A DNA stretch of 64,000 nt. It comes from Arcuatula senhousia (taxonomy: Eukaryota; Mollusca; Bivalvia; Mytilida; Mytilidae). The translations under genes were made by a program, and so were the position numbers. Positions 34,901 through 46,035 of this stretch are shown here, piece by piece (the stretch's first letter is position 1; every line of letters begins with the position of its first letter). The notes below the pieces were generated by a model that made no database searches, was not told the origin of the DNA, and saw only the letters and a list, made by a program, of their open reading frames with translations. The DNA lies in NCBI GenBank assembly GCA_963971305.1, contig OZ020309.1, forward strand, positions 15,617,001 through 15,681,000. The letters are read 5' to 3'.

Positions 34901-37900
34901 CAGTCATATTGAAGAGGTAAACTGTTAACAACATAAATGTGATTAGATAGATATGACAAAAAAGTTCCAGACACTAAACTAAATTTTGCTACGCCTGACG
35001 CACGTTTCATCTATTCAAGACTCATCAGAGACGCTCTACCAAAAATATTGAAAATGCCAAACACTATATGATTATGAAGAGCATGCATATAAGAGTAAAA
35101 CCAAAAATACCAAACTGGGGAACCAAATTATTACTAAGATGATCAACCTATGTCTGGGGTATGTAGGAAGAACCTTAGGGTTTAGACAATTTTGAAATAT
35201 AAAGAATAATTTAAAGCCTTGATGCTTTCTCCAACACTAAAGTGTTGGCGCCGGAGCAGGCTAACCTCGGGGAATCAAAACTCAATGCACCATCAGTGCT
35301 AACCTTCTCGCAGTGTTGGAAATACAAATACCTATACATGTATCTAGGATATTCACAATATTGATGGGACATAAAATGTTTTGAAATTATCTACTGTGGT
35401 TTCATGGGGTATCAACCATCACTAGGTGCCCGTAGACGTCTTTATTGTCCGTCATCGTCTTAACTTTTCTTCAAACTTCTTCTTTTCTGAACCGGCTGCA
35501 CGGATTCAAACCAAATTTAATCTGGTGGTAATTTAGCTCTAATTAGGGTAACCTCCACAGAACTGATGTCCAGATTTAGGTTTCGACAGAAAACATGGCC
35601 CCATTGCTAAAAATAGAACAGGGGGGTCTGAGTTCAGTTTTTGTCTTATATTTCAAAAACTGTAAGAGATATTTGAAATCTGAGGCCACGCGTCTTTTTC
35701 AGCATTAAAAGCTCTACAAAATTTCATTTAACTTCCATTAGCCGTCAGATGACCCCTTGTCTGGGTTATGGCCCTTCAAAGGCCAACTATTGTGTTTTTT
35801 TTTTCATGTTTTTGGCTTATAGAATGAAAAGTATTGCAGATAGAGAAAAGCTGTTGCTTGCTTATATGATCAGCTCAATAGGCTATACAAAATTTTAAAT
35901 TAGGTCATATAGTTGTCAGATGACCCCTTAAAGGGGATTTCTTATCTCTTATGCTATTGTTAAATAATTTGGGACCAGGTGAGTGATTCAGACTCCTCTG
36001 GAACCTCTTGTTTGGTGTTTATTGGCTACATTTAACCACCGAATTAGTGCTCAACAAATATAAATAATATATATGGGCTTGATACAGCAACTTGTTATCA
36101 TGTTTATAACCACAATATAAAAAAAATGGAGAAATGTTATTTCAGGAAACCAAGAAAATTAATACCCTAAAAATAAAAGAATCCATGAATTTATGTCTGT
36201 TGTCCATACAAATATTCAATTGTATATCTCTCATTTGCACTGTTTTGTTCAACACTTCATTGTCTTCAGGACTGTAACTTTAAGAATCAGATCAATAAAC
36301 ATTTTTTCCCTCTTGCACCGAAGTATTGTCCTCCTTTATGATATATTAATATATATCTTTAAATCTTGTCTTTCACAGTTGCCAGAGTTTCCATTAAATG
36401 CCCTTAAGCAATTGACAGATGAGCAGGATGCTGAGTTATCAGATGAACTTGTTAATTTAAGAAACCAACAGGAACGTGTAAATGTGGTAGGTTATTTTAC
36501 ACTAATACATTAAAGCAACAATAGATTGTTAGTGCATCTTAAATTGCATATATAGTTTAAAACAACATATTCACAAAATGTTACTGAAAACCTTACAGTA
36601 CCATTTCATTTTGAGTTATTACCCTTCAAAAGTGGCAACTAATTATGGGGGGTGGACAGGGGGGCTCTCTTCGCCCCCTCCACCTCAGTTCCCCGCCCAT
36701 TCCACCCCCACTTCCTGCCACCTCAACCCCTGTCTCCCTTGTCTTCCCCTGTACTCCCTGCCCCCTCTACCCCCATTTCTCAAGCCTTTTACATCCGCTA
36801 CCCGCCTCCTCAACCTCTGTACCCCCCTGTCTGCCCCCTCAATTATTTTGTAACTGCCCTTTCTTGTTTATCAAAGTAATCAACTAATTATTGTAATTGC
36901 CCTTCCTTGTTTAAGTGAGACATAACTTTAATTTTAAGTATGCATGTGTTGTACTAGAAGGCAAATATTTATATGAAATATGCCTTTCTTATCATCAATA
37001 TGTTGCTAATCTTTTATCCAAAGTAAAAAAAAATGTTCATGATCTAAAAGATGAAAAAAGCAATTTGGAACCTATATAATTGTTGAAAAATAGGTATCAT
37101 ATTGCTAAAATGCCAATTTCTAGAATTTAAAAAAAATATTTTAGTGGTTTATTAAAATACTTAAAAAAATATGAAAACTATTTATAAATTTCAAATAGCA
37201 GCATACTAGTTTAATTGTAAAACACATAACAATCTACTAAAGAAATTTATTATTAAAATTAGTGGAGTAACATTCCTAATATTTAGTCTAGCGTGAGCTG
37301 TTTTAATATTTATATTTCAGCAATTTCAAAACCACATAAAATCTAAGTATGATAAAAACCAAATGGAAATTATTTGACTATTTTGCTGTATTTTAGGTTT
37401 ATTCTGGAAAGTATATCCCACCATCAAAAAGACAAAAGATATCAGAAAGAATTTCTGAAGACATTCCTATGACATCAGGTAAATAGATAAAACATAGTAC
37501 AGACTTGAGAAATTGAACAACCACTTATACATCAGTTAATTTAAACAAAACTATTATAAAATTAATTTTGTCTCATTATTTCATTGCTGATGACATGTAA
37601 AAAAAAAACAACAGAGTTTTATTATTTAGGGTGACCTACAGATTGTATTTTCCATTAAGGAAGTATAATATTTTTTTCATAAAACTTGAAACACATTAGA
37701 TGGAGTATAAGGGGGGTCTTCATAACAGCTTAACAGTTAATTCATTTTGTCAATAACAGATAACTCAAAATTGGTAATAACAAACAACATATATAATACA
37801 TGTATGTATGTTCAAAACCTGTTACAGCTTGCTTAAATGGTCAATAACAGTTAAAAGAGAGTATACTTGGCCATTAACAACTAACAGTAAAACCCATTGC

Positions 37901-38202
37901 CACCCCCCATACTAGAGTATGAGCAAGCAAAAATTATCATTAAATCATGTCTGCCTCATCAACTTCATGAAAATGAAATAAATAGCATTTTAGATCATAG
38001 TTTGTACAATTATATAATATGTTAACATATTGTTTTTTTAATTCTATGCATGTTAAATATCACAGGAAATTGACTACTTTTGAAAATTATAATGATTCAA
38101 GCAAACACTTTCAATTATCTTGCAGATCAGTGTTATGCCCAAACTGTACCTGTAACAACTAAAAGTGGAAGAAGAGCAACCCAATTTGAATACAGAGTAT
38201 AA
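31933..38202 (+). CDS. GHTHEDVD-motif protein (DUF7869-like), 8 exons, 5' end missing
   Basis: Eight exons join in phase: 31933-31971, 32846-32909, 33457-33609, 34005-34117, 34743-34916, 36379-36486, 37397-37478 and 38126-38202 (stop at 38200-38202). They give 269 residues. The start reads VFLHMLPVGHTHEDVDAMFH, a motif I know from a widespread animal and oomycete family often linked to transposable elements. Residues 86-105 (GKIVWHYKKW...WLPD) and QAPPEGNPG fit the same family. Residues 225-231 (PPSKRQK) look like a nuclear localisation signal. The family's upstream half (usually containing a DN..ENKN-like block) is absent. Every recognised exon has GT-AG borders. It is probably an element-encoded transposase-like protein, truncated here. 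Confidence 0.7.
33218..33320. repeat. hairpin element with 29-bp stem
   Basis: GTTACAGAGGCAGTAACTGA at 33218, continuing CCTAGTATA, pairs with its inverse ending at 33320 (two mismatches). The loop is about 45 nt. It lies in an intron of the GHTHED gene. Confidence 0.75.
34950..35100. repeat. probable dispersed repeat in intron
   Basis: Contains TTTTGCTACGCCTGACGCAC, CATCTATTCAAGACTCATCAG and AGACGCTC text that looks like a conserved mollusc repeat. 34320-34400 (CTGATGAAGGTTAATCCAG, then AAAAGCGCTTC) is similar in kind. No ends were found. Confidence 0.3.
35405..36013 (+). repeat. dispersed repeat, second copy of the 22739 family
   Basis: Shares GTCCGTC..CGTC, AGCATTAAAAGCTCTACA, GTCAGATGACCCCTT (twice), and ends GTGATTCAGACTCCTCTGG then AACCTCTTGTTT. 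Diverged from the copy at 22739. Lies in an intron of the GHTHED gene. Confidence 0.6.
36640..36850. repeat. C-rich low-complexity tract
   Basis: A C-rich, G-poor strand (CCCCCTCCACCTCAG, CCACCCCCACTTCCTGCC and similar) produces long proline-rich frames in all three phases. No periodicity or conserved frame is seen, so it is a polypyrimidine tract in an intron. Confidence 0.6.
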
Positions 38203-38329
38203 ATGCATATTTTGTTGATCATACCACCTTTTTGATTGGACATATTATACAATTTTTTTTTCATCTAAGTGTTTTTTTTTTTAATGTATAATTTACCTAT
38301 GGCGGCGGCGTTAACTTTTTTTGTTTAGG

Positions 38330-38790
38330 TTTTATGAGCACCTCCAGATATCTCAAGAACTATAAGTCCTAGGTTAATGAAACTAGGTTGGTATGCATAT
38401 GCCCCAGTAGCAGTTTAGTACATTTGCATCCCCATCTTTTGACCTTGACCTTGAGTATTCGGATGAACGACTTTGAAAATTTACATTTAATAGCAATGTT
38501 AAAGACTTGCGAGCAAAGCCATATCTCAAGAACTATAAGTCCTATGTTAATGAAACTTGGAATGCCTATGCATCAGTAATAGCTAAGTACATTTGCATCC
38601 CCATCTTTTGACCTTGACCTTGAGATTCTGGTTGAGTGACTTTGACAATTTTCATTATTATAGCAATGTTAAAGTTTTGCGAGCAAGTCCATATCTCAAG
38701 AACTATATGTCCAAGGTTAAATAAACCTGGTATGCATAATCCTCAGTAGTAGCTAAGTACATTTGCAACCCCATCATATTTTGCTATGTG
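38330..38790 (+). repeat. tandem ~172-bp copies of the 780/6561 dispersed repeat
   Basis: TCTCAAGAACTATAAGTCC occurs at 38351, 38524 and about 38694 (spacing 173 and 170). Each is followed by a TATGCATA..CCCCAGTAG block and CATCTTTTGACCTTGACCTTG. Non-coding; it lies between the stop of the GHTHED gene and the right arm. Confidence 0.7.
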
Positions 38791-38799
38791 TTAACAAAT

Positions 38800-39590
38800 G
38801 ACTGTGATATGATGCAATTAATTTGTTTTACTGTCAAAATTTGAATATACATTCACATGACTGTGAATAATATGAATACAGTTTGTTTGACTGTGATAAT
38901 TTGAAAAAGTTTGTTTTACTGTGATAATTTGAATATACATGTAGTTTGACTGTGATAATTATAATTTAATTGCTAATTGGAACATAGTGTGTTTAACTGT
39001 GATAATTGGAATATAGTGTGTTTGACTGTGATAATTGGAATAAAGTGTGTTTGACTGTGATGATTTTGATTATAGTTTATTTAAATGTGATAATTTTGAG
39101 TATAGTTTATTTAAATGTGATAATTTTGAGTATAGTTTATTTAAATGTGATAATTTGAATATATAGTTTACATGTATTTGAACATGATAATTTGAATATA
39201 ATTTTGTGACTGTGATAATGATAATATATAGTTTGTTTGATTGTGATAATTTGAATATAGTTTGTTTGACTGTGATAATTTGAATAAATGTTTTGCTATG
39301 ATTATAGTTTATTTAAATGTGATAATTTTGAGTATAGTTTATTTAAATGTGATAATTTGAATATATAGTTTACATGTATTTGAACATGATAATTTGAATA
39401 TAATTTTGTGACTGTGATAATGATAATATATAGTTTGTTTGATTGTGATAATTTGAATATACATGTAGTTTGTTTGACTGTGATAATTTGAATAAATGTT
39501 TTGCTATGATTAATAATTAGAACATAGTTGACTGTGATAATTATAAGAAAATATTTTATAAAGTTTGTCTATAGATATAAATACAGAATG
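38800..39590. repeat. right AT-rich minisatellite of the arm
   Basis: Inverse of the left copy at 18870-19350: tandem units like TTTGACTGTGATAATTTGAA. A block of about 170 bp (around 39110-39295) is duplicated again at about 39300-39495, so the right copy has expanded internally. Confidence 0.85.
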
Positions 39591-39594
39591 TTTG

Positions 39595-40370
39595 AATGTT
39601 AGAAATTAAATATAGTATGTTTGGCTGTGAAAGGTTATTAAAATTTGAATTTTCATCATGTTCATATTTCTACTTCCTTCAAAATGGAGATTTACAAGGT
39701 ACAAAGGTTCTGTGTTACCAAATAGACATTCATGTTTTTCTTTCTGGATCTGTAATTAGGGGAAGGCGATTTACCCTTTGTTTGACTCTTGAGTTTTGGA
39801 CATATAAACACCTCTTATTTAAAATAATGAATTTCACATGGCTACCACTGATGACTGTTTCATCAATTGCCAAAGCTGTTAGATGTTGAATCATATTTCT
39901 CTTGCAATATTTTAGATCTTCAATCTCCAAATGTAGTATGAAAGGTCAACATTTACACATTGATCACTTTTATGCTCTCTTCTATGTGATCCAGCTCAGG
40001 ATATCAATAAGATTACAAAGAATTATGTAAATGAAACTGAGACTAGAGAAACAAAAGGAGCAGTTTGTGTTATACTCATCGTTCAAACCAAAAAGTATTA
40101 AAAATTGTGCTTCACACATGCATCAGTGTCTCCCATAATTGGGGAGATGATAGTATTGTCCTGTCTGTCCATCTGTTTATATCAGTGGAAAATACTCCTC
40201 TGAAATTTGTCAATGGATGTTATATATGTCAAATCATCATATGGTTTTGAGCAACTTGACAGGAAAGTAAAGATAAATATCAGCATTTATATACCAGCCT
40301 GTTTTGTAAGGCAATTACCCAAATTATTATACAGAAGGTTCCCTGCATGATGCACATGATGAAAGTTGCT
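39595..40370. repeat. right single-copy arm segment
   Basis: Inverse of 18124-18860. Over the stretch around 39730-39930 only two substitutions were noticed against the left arm, while other parts carry insertions (for example near 40030-40130). Confidence 0.85.
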
Positions 40371-40419
40371 GCTGTGTAAAAAAAAGAATCGCAGTAAAAA
40401 AAATACCGGTAAGCATACA

Positions 40420-41218
40420 GCAAGTCTGTATGCTAGCATACCAACATGCTTTATAAATAAAGTAAGGCAGTAAATCAAATTGGCATGCAGGTCCATATGC
40501 TAGCATACCAACCTGCTTTGTAAATAAAGTAAGGCAGTAAATCAAATTGTCATACAGCAGGTCCGTTTACTAGCATACCGACCTGCTTCGTAAAGAAAGT
40601 AAGGCGTTAAATCAATTTGGCATACAGCAGGTCCGTATGCTAGCATACCGACCTGCTTCGTAAAGAAAGTAAGGCGTTAAATCAATTTGGCATACAGCAG
40701 GTCCGTATGCTAGCATACCGACCTGCTTCGTAAAGAGAGTAAGGCAGTAAATCAAATTGGCATACAGCAGGTCCGTATGCTAGCATACGGACCTGCTTCG
40801 TAAAGAGAGTAAGGCAGTAAATCAAATTGGCGTACAGCAGGTCTGTATGCTAGCATACCGACCTGCTTCGTAAAGAAAGTAAGGCAGTAAATCAAATTGG
40901 CATACAGCAGGTCTGTATGCTAGCATACCGACCTGCTTCGTAAAGAAAGTAAGACAGTAAATCAAATTGGGATACAACAGGTCTGTATGCTAGCATACCA
41001 ACCTGCTTTGTAAAAAAAGTAAGGCAGTAAATCAAATTGGGATACAACAGGTCTGTATGCTAGCATACCAACCTGCTTTGTAAAAAAAGTAAGGTCGTAA
41101 ATCAAATTGGGATACAGCAGGTCTGTATGCTAGCATACCAACCTGCTTTGTAAAGAAAGTAAGGCAGTAAATCACATTGGCATACACCAGGTCTGTATGC
41201 CAGCATACTGACCTGTAA
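40420..41218. repeat. right 70-bp palindromic subterminal array
   Basis: Twelve copies in inverted orientation to the left array. Cores are at about 40429, 40496, 40566 and then every 70 bp to 41196. Several palindromes are longer here (GGTCCGTATGCTAGCATACG plus GACC around 40770). Adjacent copies 40636/40706 and 40986/41056 are almost identical, which indicates recent unequal exchange. Confidence 0.95.
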
Positions 41219-41889
41219 AATACATTTTTAGTCATATAAAAGTCGGACAGCATAAATATAGTAGGATAAAAGAAATAATAAGAACAGTATGCACTGTGGG
41301 GAAATTAGAAATGAATAGACATACATTTTTTACAAATATGCCAACAATGGATAGAATTATGAATTGTTTCCATCATGATTTTGGAGGGTTATAAAATTGA
41401 CTGTTACTACATACACAGTTTCCTTAGATCGTATAGGATAATGCAACAAAGGCGCCAATTGGGACAATAAAAAGCCCACACTGAACAAAAAATAGCAAAA
41501 TATTCCAACATAGCATTTTTTAATCATTTTTCCAAACAATCCGATAACATTTCAATTTTTTTCAAAAAATAAATGGGAAGCTGCATATGAGAATTTTTAA
41601 ATTTAGATGAGAATCAGTTTAAGGGTGTACTGTCAGACTGCAATGTTTATGATGTAACCAAATCATGTCTATTCGGGTTGCCTTCTAAAAATGTAATGCA
41701 TTTAATGTCTTAATGTGTTTAATGTTATGGGTTATGTGTTTGTTTTGCTATAAATAAATATTTTTAGTGAATAAGTTTTAACACATGGAAATTGGGACGA
41801 GCTTAAAGAGTGACGAATAGAGCTTTGTTGTAACTTATATTTCTATCCCCAAGACAGGAATCCCCCTTCATGAAAAGAACTTGCAAAAA
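41219..41889. other. non-coding spacer between the two large elements
   Basis: No coding signature, hairpin or repeat recognised. About 670 bp separates the end of the 70-bp array from the next element's target duplication. Confidence 0.4.
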
Positions 41890-41895
41890 TACGTC

Positions 41896-42010
41896 TGTAG
41901 GGCGACTATCCCCAAAAAACGACTATCCCCAAAATTTTTGGGGTTAGTCGCATCAGAAAAATATCATCGATAATCCCCAAAAAATACCTGCGCTTATCCC
42001 CAAAAAATAT
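41896..42010. repeat. left TIR of the Ginger-like element
   Basis: Contains CGACTATCCCCAAAA twice, GGGGTTAGTCGCATCAG, AAAAATATCATCGAT and TGCGCTTATCCCCAAAAA. These recur inverted at 55325-55444 with substitutions. Confidence 0.85.
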
Positions 42011-42255
42011 TTCATCGTTTTGAAACATGATAATTCGAGCATACAAATTGAATGTCTGTAATGGATATTTATCTTGAGTGGACGAAGCATGGGAGAAAAA
42101 CCCTCCCTGCCCCCCCCCCCCCCTCGGGAACCCCCTAACTATTTAGAAAAAGATAAATCAAATTTTATTTAGACGACTTTCGGCTTTGGTTTACTTTTCA
42201 ACACAAGAGCACAAACACAGGATAATGCGGCAACAGATTTCCGTCCATCATTAAT

Positions 42256-42471
42256 GAGGGGGGGGGGGGGGTAGGAGGGGGTCTGATCCCGGAGTCCCGA
42301 ACTAATTTTTACAAAATCCCGTCATCCCGACTTAAAAATGAGAAAATCCCGAAGCTCGGTAAAGATGATATAATTTTATCCCGGAATCCCGAACTTAAAT
42401 TGTCCAAATCCCGGAATCCCGAGCTTAAATATGGCCAATCCCGGTGTCCCGAAAAAGGTCCTAACCCCCTC
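42256..42471. mobile_element. MITE with GAGGGGG ends in ATTAAT
   Basis: ATTAAT (42250-42255) is followed by a long G run and TAGGA. The right end is GGTCCTAACCCCCTC then ATTAAT (42472-42477). The interior repeats ATCCCGGAATCCCGA-like words several times. ATTAAT is itself palindromic, so the exact duplication is ambiguous. Confidence 0.5.
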
Positions 42472-43851
42472 ATTAATTCAGTGCATGATGACTCATTATA
42501 CGTTTTCGGACCGGAAATGTAATGGAGGCCAAAGGCAGCTGTGCTAGGGAAGTACTTGTTTGGGCGTTGTCTATTAGATTTCGATTTGGTGTTGATGTAC
42601 CGGTCCCGAGTAGCTGGGCTATTTCTCAACAGAGTAAGAGAAGCAATTTTAATGTAACCAATTGTATGCTACAAATTTGAGTGCGGTATAGAAATTGCGC
42701 TTTTTGACCAATGAAAAAGAATTTTTTCAGTGTATCATACGGTATATCAAATGCTGATACTTTTGTGCGCATTCAAGAGCCTGTGAATAGTCAACACAAT
42801 GTTACTTTACTCAGTATATTATGGAAAGTATCAATAAAATATTATAGAAGTTGTAATAAGAAATATCGAGATAAGTTTTGACAGACATAGATTTGTTGGG
42901 GGTTTGAGAATGGCGGCTATCTTTTGTTCAAAAATAACCTAGACATATGATGTGATGCAGTAGCCTTATCACTTAAATTGCACGAATGGCAAAATTTGAT
43001 GAAAGGCAACAACAACTTTTTAGGACAACACATGAGAGTGACGCCTATAAGGGTTCATTTTAATTTATCAATAAATAGAATGATTTTCTACTTCTTCAGA
43101 AACATCAATCCATAAAGGGACCAATTAAATCACCAAAAATAGACTTATCTAGCAACAGCCTTTCTGTCTGTAACAATATTCATTCTATAAGCAAAATGTT
43201 GACCTAGCTTTTAAGAGGTTACATGTATCTCTCAACTTCGGTCCAAAGAAGAGTGTTTAAGGCAGAATCAGCTTTTCTCTACAAAAGCTTTTACGCTTTA
43301 GCAGGAGACAAGAAAAAGAGGTACTAGTATTTTAGAATTTCATAGGACCACAATCCCTGTTTTGTAACAACATTTACCAAATTGATACTTATGTAAAGCT
43401 TAATGAAATGAAGCAATGGTCCTGACTTGTTACAATCATTTTCCTGGCACCAAACCTGCACAAAACATGAACAAAGCTATTTCATAACCTCTAGAACGGA
43501 TCACATGACACCTTAAAACTAAAAACGACTTGAATAGCTACTTGAGCTTGACATTAAAGCAGGTAACGCAGTTCCTCAATTCTCAATAGAAGGGACAAAT
43601 CATAAAAAAAGCGCTTCCAATAAGCAGGAACTGTTTACCATTTCGGATCACATGAGAACACTCTCGTTTCCAAATGAATGTGCTGTTGATAGCCGGTAAG
43701 TTGTATTCGGTTTATTTGTGGTGTTATGTGTGCTTTTTTTTTTAGGTTTTAGATGCTTACTGACCTTTTTAATGGGTGAAAACATTCTTTTACGATTGTT
43801 GTAAAAAATCTCATAGAAATAACAACACGTCACATATCAACATCATAAACT

Positions 43852-43972
43852 ATTATAGCTAAGAGGGTGATAGAGTAGATTGATACCCCGTCAACTGAGG
43901 CACAGCCGAGGTTGACAGTGTCTTTTAGAAGGGTAGCAATCTACTCTATCACCATCTCAGCAATAGGTTATA
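43852..43972. repeat. nested hairpin near the Penelope-like RT
   Basis: GGTGATAGAGTAGATTG (43867) pairs with CAATCTACTCTATCACC (about 43938-43954). Inside is a second stem GTCAAC...GTTGAC around GGCACAGCC. A weaker related stretch with GAGGGTGATATATAAAAAG lies at about 45220-45300 on the other side of the RT frame. Confidence 0.75.
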
Positions 43973-44078
43973 TAATTTATTATACTGAATCATTTAAGTA
44001 CGTTTATGCACGGATTTCAATTTTCTTTTTATTTGTTTTCCTTAAACTGAAATTAAATGTTGCTTTGTGAAATAACTT

Positions 44079-44903
44079 ATGAAATCACTTTTTTTATTTG
44101 TTCAGGCGGTTATTTTTGTTAGTAGTACACGAAAAATTGTTGAATCTAAATACTATCAATTTAATAAGACTTACTTCGCCATCAATGAGTCTAAAAGTAA
44201 GAACAAATTTACAGAAGATCAAATAATCGACATGCTCAACTTTCTTATAGACAACATATTTGTTCAGTTTGGTGGACGTGTTTTTCAGCAAACAATAGGG
44301 ATTCCAATGGGCACCAATTGTGCACCTTTGCTCGCTGATTTGTTTCTTCATTCATATGAAGCAGACTTCTTACAATCTCTTCTAGACAAAAGAGATCGTA
44401 GACTAGCTCTCTCTTTTAACCTCACGTTCCGTTATATTGATGATGTCCTTTCACTGAACAATTCTCGATTTGGTGACTTTCTCCATCTCATATATCCCCC
44501 GGAACTTGAGATAAAGGACACAACGGATTCTAGGAAGTCTGCTTCATATTTAGATCTACATCTCGAAATAGACTCTCAAGGAAAACTATCAACAAAGCTC
44601 TATGACAAACGTGATGACTTCAACTTCCCAATCGTCAACTTTCCCTTCGTGTGTAGCAACATTCCGTCCGCTCCAGCTTATGGAGTTTACGTATCACAAT
44701 TGATTCGTTACTCCAGAGCTTGTGGGAGTTACATCGATTTCCTTGGCAGAGCGTCACGTTTGACACAGAAATTGCTAACACAGGGTTATGTTGCTCCTCG
44801 GTTGCTGTCTTCACTCAAGAAATTTTACGGTAGACACCATGTACTCATAGATAAATATGGGATTTCTATCTCTCAGATGAGTGCAGATGTCGGTTTGTTA
44901 TAG
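44079..44903 (+). mobile_element. Penelope-like reverse transcriptase fragment
   Basis: A 274-codon frame holds the middle and C-terminal part of a reverse transcriptase. Visible are IDNIFVQFGGRVFQQTIGIP (start of motif B region), MGTNCAPLLADLFLHSYE and the catalytic FRYIDDVLS (YIDD at 119-122), followed by ELEIKDTT, SYLDLHLEID, KLYDKRDDFNFPIVNFPF and a C-terminal LKKFYGRHHVLIDKYG. The N-terminal RT motifs and any GIY-YIG endonuclease are missing, so this is a partial copy. The YIDD and G(I/L)PMG motifs favour the Penelope-like class; I am less sure of the subclass. It lies on the strand opposite to the integrase gene of the enclosing element. Confidence 0.7.
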
Positions 44904-45660
44904 GGTTTTGTTTTGTCTTCCTTTACCGGATTTGACACACTGAATTGGAAATTGGCAGCGCGGCGGGTGTGCTATAGCAGGCAGGAACCGCTTACTCTTC
45001 CGGAGCACCCGAGTTCACTCTTGTTACGACTTGAGTTCGCGTTGTTGATTTCTGTTCGGTTGTTTTTATGTTTTGTGTTTCCTTGTGCTGTTCTTGTTCA
45101 TGTTTACCGGTTTTGTCGTTGCCTTTTCGGACTTTTGACACTCGAATGCCCCTTTGGTGCCTCTGCCTATTACAACTGATTGAGAATGACAAATGGAGGC
45201 TGTGAACGAGCTCGGCGCACCAGAGGGCGATAGATAAAAAGATATCACCCGCGAGGGTGATATATAAAAAGAAGTCACCCGTTGGGATGATAATTTACCC
45301 CCATGGCTTTTGTTTTTGAAAAATGTCATGATAGATCGAATTATTCAATTAAAATTTGTTAGGAAAAAACCTTATGAAGTATAATAATTTATCAATTTAT
45401 ATTGCATATTAGCCTAAATTTTGGCAGTGCGACAGGTAACCTAATAGCAAGCAGGAACTACTTGACTTGAAGTCGCATTTATTGTTGATTTCTGTTCAGT
45501 TTTTGTGGCATTTTTGTGTTTTGTGTTGTCTGTTCTGTTTCTTCGTGTTGCTTTCGTTCATCTTTACTGGTTTTGTCTTTGCCCGTTCGGACTTTAGATA
45601 CTTGATTGCCCATAAGGTGCCTCTTTGATTATTTCTAAGTTTAGCAATGAAATTTCCTGT
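44904..45660 (+). repeat. duplicated 3' region after the RT frame
   Basis: 44950-45175 and 45420-45640 are diverged direct repeats sharing TTGGCAG, AGCAGGAAC, GTTGATTTCTGTTC, TTTGTGTT and GGTTTTGTC, then TTGCC and CGGACTTT. Penelope-like elements often carry tandem terminal repeats, so these may be such repeats. Frames in this stretch are incidental. Confidence 0.45.
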
Positions 45661-46035
45661 GCAAATATTTGCAACCCCTAAACAAATATGTGAATAAAAC
45701 AGAACAACATATACCGCCAAAAAAATTTAGTATAGAAGAGCATAACTTTCATACCAAGTACACTTTTCTCATAATAATCAAAGTACATTTTTATACTTTT
45801 GGACCTCCAGATAAGTTTCTGGTTCTACATCCATTTTCCCCGTTTATATGCTAGATGTGCTAGTGGTTCTATAGTTAATAACTTTGATCTAATTATTAAA
45901 GACAAATAAAACGAGCAAATACAAGTGTATTGTATCAAGCAATTAACACCAAATAACATACACATCGAAAAAACATTAGCTTGCAACAACGGTTAAACTT
46001 CGAATTTTTACATTTCTAAATACCAATTCATAAGT

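Larger units (their letters stand above)
17426..41218. mobile_element. giant inverted-repeat element with ParB-like and GHTHED genes
   Basis: Two complex arms in opposite orientation bound 23.8 kb. From outside in, each arm has (a) a 70-bp tandem array with a TATGCTAGCATA palindrome (17426-18085; 40420-41218), (b) about 0.75 kb of single-copy arm DNA (18124-18860; 39595-40370) that is nearly identical over long stretches, and (c) an AT-rich minisatellite (18870-19350; 38800-39590). Inside are two divergent multi-exon genes (21373-31294 minus; 31933-38202 plus) whose introns hold later insertions. No target duplication could be fixed. The arrangement resembles a large DNA transposon with long TIRs and subterminal binding sites; an alternative is a large genomic palindrome formed by host rearrangement. 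Confidence 0.7.

Noticed and set aside
36578..36887. Overlapping proline-rich frames
   Set aside because: Three frames are open at once because of a C-rich tract; it sits in an intron of the GHTHED gene.
44992..45329. Minus-strand frames at 44992-45192 and 45066-45329
   Set aside because: They lie in the duplicated 3' region of the RT element, with no motif and no conservation between the two copies.
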